Source: Bacteroidales bacterium
GTDB lineage: Bacteria > Bacteroidota > Bacteroidia > Bacteroidales > UBA7960
Direction of reading: 5' to 3'
Assembly: GCA_003557765.1 (NCBI GenBank)
Contig: PWNO01000051.1
Span: forward strand, 1-14,651
Length of the DNA: 14,651 bases
In this document: piece by piece, positions 8,106 through 14,499 of the stretch
Layout of the letters: every line of letters begins with the position of its first letter
How positions within the stretch are numbered: the first letter of the stretch is position 1
Made by a program: the position numbers and the translations under genes
The notes under the pieces: model-generated
Seen by the model: only the letters and a program-made list of their open reading frames with translations
The model's database searches: none
Told to the model about the DNA's origin: nothing

Positions 8106-8801
8106 TCAGTTTCTTTCAAAGTGTTCGTCTTTGTCGACGGCGCCGTCGACAAGGGTGATCACGCGTCTGGCTCTGTCGATTACCCTTTGGTCGTGGGTGG
8201 AAAAGATCAGCGTGATGTTTTCTTCCTTGTTGAGGCGTGCCATGATGTCGAGCAGGTTGAATGCCGACTCGGTGTCAAGGTTGGCCGTTGGCTCGTCTGC
8301 CAGCACAAAGTCTGGGCGGGACGCCAGGGCGCGGGCCACGGCGACGCGCTGCTGCTGACCGCCGGAGAGCTGTGCCGGACGGCTGTTGAGCTTATCCGAT
8401 AGGCCGACCTGCTCGAGCATCTCCTTTGCGCGCTGATCCATCTCCTTTTTGGGCCTTTTTTGCAACAGCATGATGAACGAGACGTTTTCCACGGCGGTGA
8501 GTACGGGGATCAGGTTATAGGCCTGAAACACAAAGCCGATATGCCGCATCCGGAAATCAAATAGCTTGCTTTCCTTCATGGTGGCGATGTCTATGTCGTC
8601 GATCACCACCTTGCCCTCCGTGGGCTTGTCGAGGCCGCCGATGACGTTCAGGAAGGTGGTTTTGCCGCTCCCCGATGGACCTACGATGGCAGTGAACTCA
8701 CCTTGCTTGAATTCCAGGTTTACGTCCCTGAGTGCGCGAACGGGGACGGCTGTGTTGGTGTAGGTTTTTGATAAGCCTTCTGTTTTGATTACTGTTTGCA
8801 T
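8106..8801 (-). CDS. ABC transporter ATP-binding protein, LolD/MacB type
   Basis: 231 residues, the normal size for a stand-alone LolD-type ATPase. All catalytic motifs are intact: Walker A GPSGSGKT (41-48), Q-loop in VFQAYNLIP (Gln93), signature LSGGQ (145-149), Walker B VLADEP with Glu170, D-loop NLD (174-176) and switch His203 in STHD. It hydrolyses ATP to drive the FtsX-type permeases and acts on the cytosolic face of the inner membrane as a dimer. It is the only ATPase in the cluster and lies centrally, with one permease pair upstream (126 bases) and one downstream (125 bases), so it probably serves both pairs. Near its 3' end the gene contains a perfect 22-base palindrome (8131-8152). 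I do not assign lolD because the substrate and orthology are uncertain. Confidence 0.96.
   Translation of the reverse strand: MQTVIKTEGLSKTYTNTAVPVRALRDVNLEFKQGEFTAIVGPSGSGKTTFLNVIGGLDKPTEGKVVIDDIDIATMKESKLFDFRMRHIGFVFQAYNLIPVLTAVENVSFIMLLQKRPKKEMDQRAKEMLEQVGLSDKLNSRPAQLSGGQQQRVAVARALASRPDFVLADEPTANLDTESAFNLLDIMARLNKEENITLIFSTHDQRVIDRARRVITLVDGAVDKDEHFERN
8131..8152. repeat. Perfect 22-base palindrome inside the ATPase gene
   Basis: The left half TTGTCGACGGC is followed directly by its exact reverse complement GCCGTCGACAA, with no spacer. It encodes the LVDGAVDK region close to the C-terminus of the ATPase, about 25 bases before the stop codon. Each half carries a GTCGAC word. It could be a fold-back structure, a protein-binding site, or chance from codon choice in an Asp/Val/Gly-rich tail. 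Confidence 0.9.
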
Positions 8802-8841
8802 GATTTTATGATTGAGGGTTTGTTTTTAGTTTCATTGTTTC

Positions 8842-8908
8842 GCCACAAAGGCACGAATGTTTTTCTTTGTCTGTCCTGGGCTTCTGTTTTCCCTGGTGTC
8901 TTTGTGGT
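8842..8908. repeat. Inverted CCACAAAG repeat pair in the A2/ATPase gap
   Basis: The left arm GCCACAAAGGCAC (8842-8854) and the right arm GTGTCTTTGTGGT (8896-8908) are inverted copies with 11 of 13 positions complementary, separated by 41 bases rich in T and CTTTGTCTG-like words. Similar CCACAAAGGCACAAAGA / TCTTTGTGGT words are, from memory, a recurrent intergenic repeat in several bacterial phyla. The pair fills most of the 126-base gap between permease A2 and the ATPase gene and could form a long stem in the transcript. Confidence 0.7.
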
Positions 8909-8927
8909 TCATCTTTTACTATCCTGA

Positions 8928-10148
8928 TTACTCTGCCCTGACCGCTTCTGCCGGGGCGAGGCGGATGGCCTTCCAGGCCGGGTAAATGGATGCAAGGATG
9001 GCAAAGAGGATGACCACCGCGCCGATCTCAAAATAGAATGACGTGGGTAGGTCAGGGTAGAGTACGGATGCAAAGCCGAAGTCCTCCAGGCCCTCGCCAC
9101 CCGGGATGTTTACACCGTGCTGGTTAAGAATTCGGATCATGAAGAATGACAGGATTAGTCCGGCTGCACCCCCGATGAGGGCGATCATGGTGGTTTCCAT
9201 CACCACCATCGAAAAGACTTTCAGTCGTTTCATGCCAATGGATAGCAGGATGCCCAGCTCACGCACCCTTTCCAGGATCGACATCAGGATGGTGTTCAGC
9301 AGCCCGAATGACACCCCCAGGATGATCACACCCACCAGGTAGATCAGTATCTGATCGAGCACCTCGAGCGAGTAGTACAATGCAGGTTCCATGTCTGCCC
9401 AGTGCCGGATCTCCAGGTTGGGGTATTGGCTGCGCAGGTCATCGGTAACCTCACGGTATCTTTCCGCATCTTCAATAAGAATGGCGATTTCTGTCACTGC
9501 ATCCGTCTCCCCGACAAGTTCTCCGAGCACATCGGCCTTTACGAAAACCGTTCTTTCCTCAAAACGCCGGGAGGTCACCCTATAGAGGCCTTCTACCCGG
9601 AAGGAGGAGCTGACGATCTCACCGTCGACATCCTGGAAAGTCAGCACGATGCGGGAACCCGTTTCGACCATCAGGTCTTTGGCAAGTTGTTTGCCGATGA
9701 TCACAGAAGGCAGGCGCCAGTCTTCCTCGAAATAGGTGCCTTCCTCCAGGAGTTGATCCAGCTTGGTTGTTTGAGCTTCTGCTTGTTTTTGGATGCCCTT
9801 GATACGGACGCCGGTGTTCATGTTGGCGGATGCGGCCATGCCATCCATCACCAGCCGGGCTGTGAGGGCTGCGGTGCCGGGCTGGTCGCTGATCTTTTCA
9901 GCAATCCCCTTTCCGTCTGGGATGCGATAATGGGCTTCCGGGTTGGCAATGAACTCCGGATGGTGTATCTGGATGTGGGAAACCAGGTTTTCTATGGTGT
10001 CTTCAAACTGCTGCTCTTCTGCAGCCAGCCTGATAGCGGCCGAAAAAATGCCTCCCATGATGCCCAGCACCAGTGCGGTGGTGATCACCAGCGTCCGGCT
10101 CCGGTTTCTCCAGATGTTTCGCCAGGATATTTTGATGAGTGTGTACAT
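8928..10148 (-). CDS. FtsX/MacB-type ABC transporter permease, A2
   Basis: 406 residues with the same layout as B2: WRNIWRNRSR start, membrane segment about 20-42, periplasmic domain about 43-262, membrane segments about 266-290, 311-340 and 373-391, and a tail ending PAEAVRAE. Diagnostic shared blocks with B2 include SHIQIHHPEF/SHIQVHHPDF (57-66), GSRIVLTFQD (164-173), ILGVSFGLLNTILMS (276-290) and the coupling loop RELGILLSIGMKR. It follows permease A1 by 70 bases, a gap filled by an 8-mer repeat tract plus a short 7-mer tract. I infer that it forms the second half of a heterodimeric transporter with A1. The periplasmic domain differs more from B2 than the membrane regions do, which would fit a changed substrate or partner. 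Confidence 0.93.
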   Translation of the reverse strand: MYTLIKISWRNIWRNRSRTLVITTALVLGIMGGIFSAAIRLAAEEQQFEDTIENLVSHIQIHHPEFIANPEAHYRIPDGKGIAEKISDQPGTAALTARLVMDGMAASANMNTGVRIKGIQKQAEAQTTKLDQLLEEGTYFEEDWRLPSVIIGKQLAKDLMVETGSRIVLTFQDVDGEIVSSSFRVEGLYRVTSRRFEERTVFVKADVLGELVGETDAVTEIAILIEDAERYREVTDDLRSQYPNLEIRHWADMEPALYYSLEVLDQILIYLVGVIILGVSFGLLNTILMSILERVRELGILLSIGMKRLKVFSMVVMETTMIALIGGAAGLILSFFMIRILNQHGVNIPGGEGLEDFGFASVLYPDLPTSFYFEIGAVVILFAILASIYPAWKAIRLAPAEAVRAE

Positions 10149-10161
10149 GGTGTTTAAGAAT

Positions 10162-10215
10162 TGTCAAATTGTCAAAAAGTCAAAATGTCGAAATGTTAAG
10201 AGCTTGGTGCTTGGC
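10162..10215. repeat. Composite repeat: TGTCnAAA 8-mers then GCTTGGn 7-mers
   Basis: Units TGTCAAAT, TGTCAAAA, AGTCAAAA, TGTCGAAA and TGTTAAGA run from 10162 to 10201, followed by GCTTGGT and GCTTGGC (10202-10215). The element sits between the stop codon of permease A1 (10219) and the start of A2 (10148). The same two-part order and orientation occur at 12350 and 14500. Confidence 0.85.
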
Positions 10216-10218
10216 TTT

Positions 10219-11439
10219 TCAATTACGTGCGGCGTGGATCATATCCAGTCTGAAGACCTTTTTTACCGGGTAAAGGCCGACGACCAGGGCGATGATAAAG
10301 ATGTTGATGCCCTGGTAGATGAAAATGTCGGGGGCGATGGAAAACCGCATGAAGGGCTCCATTCCATAATCGATCATCACCTCCCCCACATCTGCCCCAA
10401 GTTGGATGGGATTCAGGAAAAAATGGTATACGATGGGGAAACCCACTGCCACGCCTGCCAACACACCTATTAAGCTGATAAAGAGTGTTTCGAGCAAACA
10501 GACCATGGCCAGTTTGCCCCGTTTAAGTCCGATGGAAAGCAGGATGCCCAGCTCCCGGAGGCGTTCGTGCATCATGGTGATCATGGTGCCAAAGATGCCG
10601 AAGCCGGCTACGATGTAAAGCACCCAGGCAAATACCCTTACCTGCGCGTCCCTGGCTTCGAAGGCCGCCACCTTGTCGGGCATCAGTTCTTCCCAGGTTT
10701 TGGCGGTATACCATTCGTCGTCGAGGGCTGCCTTAAGTTGGCCGGCGATGTCATCCGCCTTCCGCGGGTCTTCGAGCATCAGGATCAGGCTGTTCAATCT
10801 CTCCGGAGCAGCAAAAAACATTTGTGCCTCCTTCAGGGGCAGGTAGACCAAGGTGTTGTTCATGTCGGGGAGGGGGAATTCCAGGATGCCCCCAACAGGG
10901 TATTTTCCTGCGGCTGTCATTCCCTGGAAGCCTTGTCCTAAAAGCACAATGGTGTCGCCAAGTTCCAGGTCAAGCTGGGTGGCTACCCCGCGTGCAATCA
11001 CTGCAAAATGGTCATCCGGGGCGAACATCTCACCTTCTACAAGGCGTGTGGAAAGGTCATTCATCCTGTTTTCCTTTTCAGGGATGACGCCCATAAGGTA
11101 TACCCCGCGGCTGCTGACCTCTTTGGAAGCCAGACAAAAGCCTTCAATTCGCGGAACGGTATATGATACGGCGTCGCCAAGAGCTTGTACAGCCTCCTTT
11201 ACTTCCTGGCTGTATTCCATGGCATGGTCCATGGTGGGCTCATCGTGGTACAATACGTCCTGTATCTGCACGTGACCTGTGGTGTTGCTGATGATGGAGT
11301 CAACCATCTGCTGTTTCATGCCGTTGACCATCGACATCATGACAATGGCGAGGATAACTGCGAACATCACCGAGCTCACCGTGATCAACGTCCTTCTTTT
11401 CTTGCGCCATAAATTGCGCCATGCGAGTGTGATTAACAT
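10219..11439 (-). CDS. FtsX/MacB-type ABC transporter permease, A1
   Basis: 406 residues. It starts LAWRNLWRKKRR; membrane segment about 18-40; periplasmic domain about 41-265; membrane segments about 268-290, 311-338 and 372-391; coupling loop HERLRELGILLSIGLKR (291-307); tail PVKKVFRLDMIHAARN. Length and landmarks match permease B1 position for position, so the two come from a duplication. It lies 66 bases downstream of the LolA-like gene and 70 upstream of A2. I infer an inner-membrane subunit that, with A2 and the ATPase, forms a LolCDE- or MacB-like machine that extrudes or extracts something from the outer leaflet of the inner membrane and hands it to the LolA-like protein. It lacks an obvious lipoprotein-processing or transpeptidase-activator domain, so a role as true FtsX is unlikely. 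Confidence 0.93.
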   Translation of the reverse strand: MLITLAWRNLWRKKRRTLITVSSVMFAVILAIVMMSMVNGMKQQMVDSIISNTTGHVQIQDVLYHDEPTMDHAMEYSQEVKEAVQALGDAVSYTVPRIEGFCLASKEVSSRGVYLMGVIPEKENRMNDLSTRLVEGEMFAPDDHFAVIARGVATQLDLELGDTIVLLGQGFQGMTAAGKYPVGGILEFPLPDMNNTLVYLPLKEAQMFFAAPERLNSLILMLEDPRKADDIAGQLKAALDDEWYTAKTWEELMPDKVAAFEARDAQVRVFAWVLYIVAGFGIFGTMITMMHERLRELGILLSIGLKRGKLAMVCLLETLFISLIGVLAGVAVGFPIVYHFFLNPIQLGADVGEVMIDYGMEPFMRFSIAPDIFIYQGINIFIIALVVGLYPVKKVFRLDMIHAARN

Positions 11440-11505
11440 CTGCTTTTTTGTTTCTGTGGTGAAAGATCTGTACGGTTGTTAATTATTTACCGGATTTTCC
11501 CGTGT

Positions 11506-12270
11506 TTAGTTGATTTCCGTGAGATTTTCTATGGAGAAAAAGTCTTCCCGGATCTCGATGTCATAATCCGCCTTATGGGTGGTGATGATGGTTTTCTGAT
11601 CGCCGTTGTTTTCGGGCACCATTTCCATGATGCTGGGAATTTTTCGCCCTCCCAGGGTTTTGATCTCGCGGAAGTTGATGGTGTTAACCAGCTGGTCGCG
11701 CTCATCATAGTTTTCGGTGCGTACAGGGAGGTAATGCGCTTTGCTTACCCATTGGAGCACCTTTTCATATACGATGGGGTTGTCGGGTTTCGGCTGCATT
11801 CTGATCAGATAGCAGGCATGACCGTCTATCTCTTCCTCCGCCAGCAATTCGTGGGTATAGTCGTCGACCAGCGAGGTGGCGTTCACCAGGTCGTCGTTGG
11901 TGAAGTCGGACCCCATCCAGGATTGCGACATCATCGATGGGGGCATCTTTACGGTTCGGTCGATGTTGGGCTGATAGTTCCAGATCTCGTTGCCGATTTT
12001 CAGGAAGGCTGTACCTTCGTCGCGTGCCGGTGCTGTCACATATACCAGCGAATAATCGTCGCCAAGAGACCATGTGCGCATGCTGATCTCGCGGGTATAA
12101 CGCGGTCTTACCACCTCCATACTCATCTCGGTGTAAGAGGCGTCGCCCCGCATGTTTTGTTCCATCCGGCGGATGATCTCCACCGGGTCTTGTGCAATGC
12201 TTGTGCTGGTAATCAAAATCACCAGAAAAAGGGTCATCAGGGAAGTTGTAGTTAGATTTTTTGTTTTCAT
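11506..12270 (-). CDS. Periplasmic LolA-like outer membrane lipoprotein-sorting protein
   Basis: 254 residues with a type I signal peptide (about 1-26, cleavage near STSIAQ). It has no lipobox Cys, so it should be a soluble periplasmic protein. The remainder fits the LolA-fold family annotated as outer membrane lipoprotein-sorting protein (COG2834 type): REISMRTWSLGDDYSLVYV (60-78), the aromatic block IWNYQPNIDRTVKMPPSMM (96-114), SQSWMGSDFTNDDLV (115-129) and a C-terminal LPVRTENYDE block. The long SWMGSDFTNDDLV segment is typical of the RND/ABC-associated branch rather than of housekeeping LolA. It is first after the regulator (162-base gap) and 66 bases before permease A1, consistent with acting as the carrier for the ABC permeases. 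The cargo could be lipoprotein, lipid or another amphiphile. Confidence 0.9.
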   Translation of the reverse strand: MKTKNLTTTSLMTLFLVILITSTSIAQDPVEIIRRMEQNMRGDASYTEMSMEVVRPRYTREISMRTWSLGDDYSLVYVTAPARDEGTAFLKIGNEIWNYQPNIDRTVKMPPSMMSQSWMGSDFTNDDLVNATSLVDDYTHELLAEEEIDGHACYLIRMQPKPDNPIVYEKVLQWVSKAHYLPVRTENYDERDQLVNTINFREIKTLGGRKIPSIMEMVPENNGDQKTIITTHKADYDIEIREDFFSIENLTEIN

Positions 12271-12349
12271 TGGTTTATGGTTTTAATTGTGGTTATGTTC
12301 TGGTTGTTGTATGCTGTCAGTTTTAGCTATATTTGATGTGTTTACATGA

Positions 12350-12415
12350 TGCCAGAAAGTCTAAAAGTCAAAAAGTCGAAATGTCTAAAGTTCCAGTGGC
12401 TTGGCGTTGAACAAA
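12350..12415. repeat. Composite repeat: TGTCnAAA 8-mers then TGGCTnn units
   Basis: Units AGTCTAAA (12358), AGTCAAAA, AGTCGAAA and TGTCTAAA (to 12389) are preceded by a degenerate unit from 12350. Then come TGGCT, TGGCGT and TGAACAAA (12397-12415). This copy is in the 162-base gap between the regulator and the LolA-like gene and closely resembles the copy upstream of hflC, including the shared TTGAAC ending. Confidence 0.8.
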
Positions 12416-12432
12416 TATTTTCCTTAATAAGA

Positions 12433-12903
12433 TCATGACTCTTTTTTTATTTCTTTCCAGCGTCTGAGCATTTCAGGAAACTCACGGCCAACCCATTCAT
12501 AAAAATCTATTGCACCATAAAGCCATTCAGCCGGTTTGTCCTGCTTGTTGACTCTCAGTTCCAGGCCTTTTTCAAAGAGTTCGGTCAATTGCCGGACTGT
12601 GTGCAGACGCTTTTCGAGAAGTCCGATCCAGTCCATGTTAGGGGAGAGCATGTAATAGGTCTTCCTGTCCCCGGGTATCGTTAAAGGTTTGATGAATTCG
12701 ATCTGGGCAAGTGCCTTCACATTAGTGCTGATGGAACTTTTGGATGCTTGCAGCACTTTGGTCATCTCGTCAAAGGAGACTTCTTCCTTGTCGCAGATCA
12801 TCAGGTAGCCCAAAATCCTTCCAGACATCCTGGTAAGCCCCATTTCTTCAAACAGGATGCCTGTTTCTTCGATAAACCTTGCTCTTTCATTATAATGTGA
12901 CAT
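12433..12903 (-). CDS. GbsR/MarR-family transcriptional regulator
   Basis: 156 residues, the usual length for small GbsR-like regulators. A winged helix-turn-helix spans about 24-90: the helix pair is in SFDEMTKVLQASKSSISTNVKAL (43-65), and the wing follows with TIPGDRKTYYML (75-86). The C-terminal half (about 92-153) is helical with heptad-like Leu spacing and many Glu/Lys/Arg, fitting a dimerisation and sensing domain. In Bacteroidota such regulators are commonly first in operons for ABC or RND efflux/export systems, and this one precedes the LolA-like/ABC cluster in the same direction. A promoter box and an inverted repeat lie just upstream, so autoregulation is likely. The inducer is unknown; membrane-active or osmotic stress compounds are family precedents. 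Confidence 0.92.
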   Translation of the reverse strand: MSHYNERARFIEETGILFEEMGLTRMSGRILGYLMICDKEEVSFDEMTKVLQASKSSISTNVKALAQIEFIKPLTIPGDRKTYYMLSPNMDWIGLLEKRLHTVRQLTELFEKGLELRVNKQDKPAEWLYGAIDFYEWVGREFPEMLRRWKEIKKES

Positions 12904-12971
12904 ATTTGATACCCGTTGTAAGTGAAAAAATTAGCCTGCATGAATCTTACAGGTTAGTGTTTGTTATGTTA

Positions 12972-12979
12972 CAAAAGTA
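12972..12979 (-). promoter_or_regulatory. Bacteroidota-type -7 promoter box for the regulator/ABC cluster
   Basis: Read on the minus strand this is TACTTTTG, an exact match to the TAnnTTTG -7 consensus of the Bacteroidota primary sigma factor. It lies 68 bases upstream of the regulator ATG, leaving a leader of roughly 60 bases. The expected -33 TTG is not present at 19-21 bases upstream (the sequence there is close to AACGA), so the promoter may be weak or activator/repressor-shaped. Confidence 0.6.
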
Positions 12980-12994
12980 CAAAAACCTCCAAAA

Positions 12995-13025
12995 TAGTTC
13001 GTTAAAAAAAGAACAAAAAGAACTA
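12995..13025. promoter_or_regulatory. Candidate operator, nested inverted repeat TAGTTC-N19-GAACTA
   Basis: The outer arms TAGTTC (12995-13000) and GAACTA (13020-13025) are exact inverted copies. A second GAAC (13011-13014) gives a nested GTTC-N10-GAAC pair, so there are three half-sites in 31 bases. The site covers the expected -33 region of the -7 box at 12972-12979, where a bound repressor would block initiation. The spacer is A-rich, as often seen for winged-helix dimers. I infer that the adjacent GbsR/MarR-like protein binds here. Confidence 0.5.
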
Positions 13026-13233
13026 AAAGCAATTATTTCTTTATGGTTTGAGCTATTTTTCTGCAATTTTGGGTTTCTTTTTGTTTCACTAATGATATAT
13101 CAAGCCGTGTGCCATGGTTTTTAAATTACATGGATACAGGAGTTAAGGCTTGGTTTTGCCTTTCTTTGCGGAAGTGTTCTCCAGGTTCTTTATGTACAAA
13201 ACCGAACAGTTGTTGTACGGTGGTGAACGGAAG
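13026..13233. other. Gene-free stretch with nothing recognised
   Basis: This is the middle of the 643-base gap between the regulator and hflC. Short open frames exist on both strands, but their translations show no family character, no plausible start context and no repeat. I see no RNA gene, convincing terminator or -7 box here. Confidence 0.5.
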
Positions 13234-13241
13234 GGGTCGTG

Positions 13242-13255
13242 ATTTGAAATTTGAA
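13242..13255. repeat. ATTTGAA 7-mer, two units
   Basis: ATTTGAA is repeated twice in tandem and followed by GTTGC. It belongs to the same word family as the tracts at 5311 and 13367. Two units alone would be weak, but the nearby longer copy supports it. Confidence 0.55.
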
Positions 13256-13366
13256 GTTGCTCGAGTGGGTAATAGTAGCTTTTGGGTGTTGGCGTGTTGC
13301 TGGGTGATGTATTAGGGAGTTAAAGGGGTATGAAGTTCAGCAGCAGCAAATTCTCGCAGGTCTGTT

Positions 13367-13391
13367 GATTTGGGATTTGAAATTTGAAGTT
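13367..13391. repeat. GATTTGA-family 7-mer tract
   Basis: Units GATTTGG, GATTTGA, AATTTGA and AGTTAGC run in tandem. On the minus strand the tract translates to NFKFQIPNQ-like peptides, a familiar kind of spurious prediction in Bacteroidota genomes. Confidence 0.75.
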
Positions 13392-13404
13392 AGCAGGGGT
13401 AACA

Positions 13405-13420
13405 CTTTGGTTGTCCAAAG
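13405..13420. terminator. Weak hairpin downstream of hflC
   Basis: CTTTGG, a TTGT loop and CCAAAG form a perfect 6-base-pair stem about 130 bases past the hflC stop. There is no T-run on either side, so factor-independent termination is doubtful. It is listed as the best perfect short stem outside the structured element. Confidence 0.25.
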
Positions 13421-13433
13421 GTTGAGGTAACGA

Positions 13434-13534
13434 TGTGCATAAATTTGCTAAGAAAAATGCACACTCCCCGTAGCGGAGAAACCTTTCCACATTGCCGCGA
13501 ATCGGCATATATCCCCTGTAGCGGTGCAACCTTA
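13434..13534. repeat. Structured intergenic element with two CCCCnGTAGCGG motifs
   Basis: Three nested structures are visible on the plus strand. TGTGCAT (13434-13440) pairs with ATGCACA (13457-13463). CTCCCCGTAGCGGAG (13464-13478) is followed by AAACCTT, and its relative CCCCTGTAGCGGTG (13513-13526) by CAACCTT. Between them TGCCG-CGAAT-CGGCA (13493-13507) forms a small hairpin. The element ends 12 bases from the hflC stop codon. The paired GTAGCGG...ACCTT motifs about 50 bases apart look like a REP-type mobile or dispersed repeat, known to me from Bacteroidota intergenic DNA but not verified here. Confidence 0.6.
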
Positions 13535-13546
13535 TTTTCCAAGCGC

Positions 13547-14485
13547 TTACTGTACCTCTTTCAAAAACCGGAACAGTTCATTATCGGTAGAGAGGACGAT
13601 GGTGGTTTTTTCGTCGAGGGATTTTTCCAAGGCTTCCATGGCTCTGAGGAAATTGTAAAGCTCCCTGGATGCACTGCTCCGGTTATATGCCGAGGCATAG
13701 ATGTCGGTGGCACGGGCATCGGCCCGTCCACGGATCATTTCCGCTTCCCGGTGTGCTTCCGACTGGATCTCTGCCAGGTCGCGTTCTTTCTGGCCTTCGA
13801 TGCGGCGGGCTTCGCCTTCACCTTCAGAGCGAAACTGGTCGGCGATCCGGTTACGTTCGCTGATCATCCGGTCGTATACCCGTTCGCGTACTTCGGTTAC
13901 GTAGTTCATTCGCTTGAAGCGGAAATCGAGTACCACGATCCCCAGATCAGCTGTTCGCTCGTTGGCACGCTCCAGCACCATGGCTTCTATGGCTTCACGT
14001 CCAACGGTGATCTCTTCCAGGTGCTCCAGCTCTTCCAGGTAATCTTCATATACCTCCGGTGTCCGGTTTGTGGAGCGAACCAGGTCGAGAAGCTCGTGGC
14101 TGGCAACCGCATTGCGCGTTTCTCCGTCAAGGATGTCGTCCAGGCGCGACTGGCCAGAGCGTTCATCGCGCAGGCGGATGAAAAACTGAAGCGGGTCGAC
14201 GATTTGCCAGCGGGCATAGGTGTCGAGGTGCATAAAGCGCTTGTCCTGGGTTGGCACCTGGTTGGGGTCGCCATCCCATTTCAGGAAGCGCTTGTCGAAA
14301 TACTGCACTTTGTGGATGAACGGGGCCTTGAACTGCAGACCGGGCTCTATGCGGGCACCGCCAACAGGTTTGCCAAACTGCGTAACAATGGCTTGCTGTG
14401 TCTCATCAAGGATGAACATGCTGTTGAGCCCCGCGATGATGATGATTATGGCGGCAATGGTAAGGCCTATGTTTATCTTTTTCAT
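13547..14485 (-). CDS. hflC: HflC, SPFH-domain membrane protease modulator
   Basis: 312 residues, close to the usual HflC length. An N-terminal signal-anchor (about 5-26) is followed by the SPFH/band-7 domain (about 24-200; DETQQAIVTQFGKPV at 27-41, PGLQFKAPFIHKVQYFDKR at 48-66). Then comes the HflC hallmark segment SERNRIADQFRSEGEGEA (209-226), an Ala/Glu/Arg-rich coiled coil to about 262, and a C-terminal VLSTDNELFRFLKE block. HflC normally assembles with HflK into a large periplasm-facing cage around FtsH and limits degradation of membrane proteins. Here no hflK is seen in the 166 bases upstream; the partner may lie further off or be absent. The 3' end is separated from the ABC cluster by 643 bases, so it is an independent unit. 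The start ATG at 14485 is preceded by TAAACAC on the coding strand. Confidence 0.95.
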   Translation of the reverse strand: MKKINIGLTIAAIIIIIAGLNSMFILDETQQAIVTQFGKPVGGARIEPGLQFKAPFIHKVQYFDKRFLKWDGDPNQVPTQDKRFMHLDTYARWQIVDPLQFFIRLRDERSGQSRLDDILDGETRNAVASHELLDLVRSTNRTPEVYEDYLEELEHLEEITVGREAIEAMVLERANERTADLGIVVLDFRFKRMNYVTEVRERVYDRMISERNRIADQFRSEGEGEARRIEGQKERDLAEIQSEAHREAEMIRGRADARATDIYASAYNRSSASRELYNFLRAMEALEKSLDEKTTIVLSTDNELFRFLKEVQ

Positions 14486-14499
14486 GTGTTTATGATTAA

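Noticed and set aside
8842..8908. Inverted CCACAAAG pair as a factor-independent terminator splitting the cluster
   Set aside because: The loop is 41 bases, the stem is imperfect and no T-run follows on the coding strand; it looks like a dispersed repeat.
9402..10157. Plus-strand open frame of 251 codons opposite permease A2
   Set aside because: Shadow frame; the minus-strand permease has full family landmarks and a colinear paralogue.
10162..10201. TTGACA words on the coding strand as sigma-70 -35 boxes
   Set aside because: They arise from the TTTnGACA repeat itself, lack a spaced -10 box, and Bacteroidota use a different consensus (TTG / TAnnTTTG).
8106..11439. FtsE/FtsX division system
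   Set aside because: There are four permeases rather than one, the periplasmic domains are large (about 220 residues), a LolA-like partner is present, and no division genes are nearby; LolCDE/MacB-type fits better.
11476..12255. Plus-strand open frame of 259 codons opposite the LolA-like gene
   Set aside because: His/Val/Gly-rich shadow of the real minus-strand gene; no start context and no recognisable domain.
13320..13529. Small minus-strand open frame of 69 codons between hflC and the regulator
   Set aside because: It is translated repeat (GATTTGA tract and the GTAGCGG element), the usual kind of spurious prediction.
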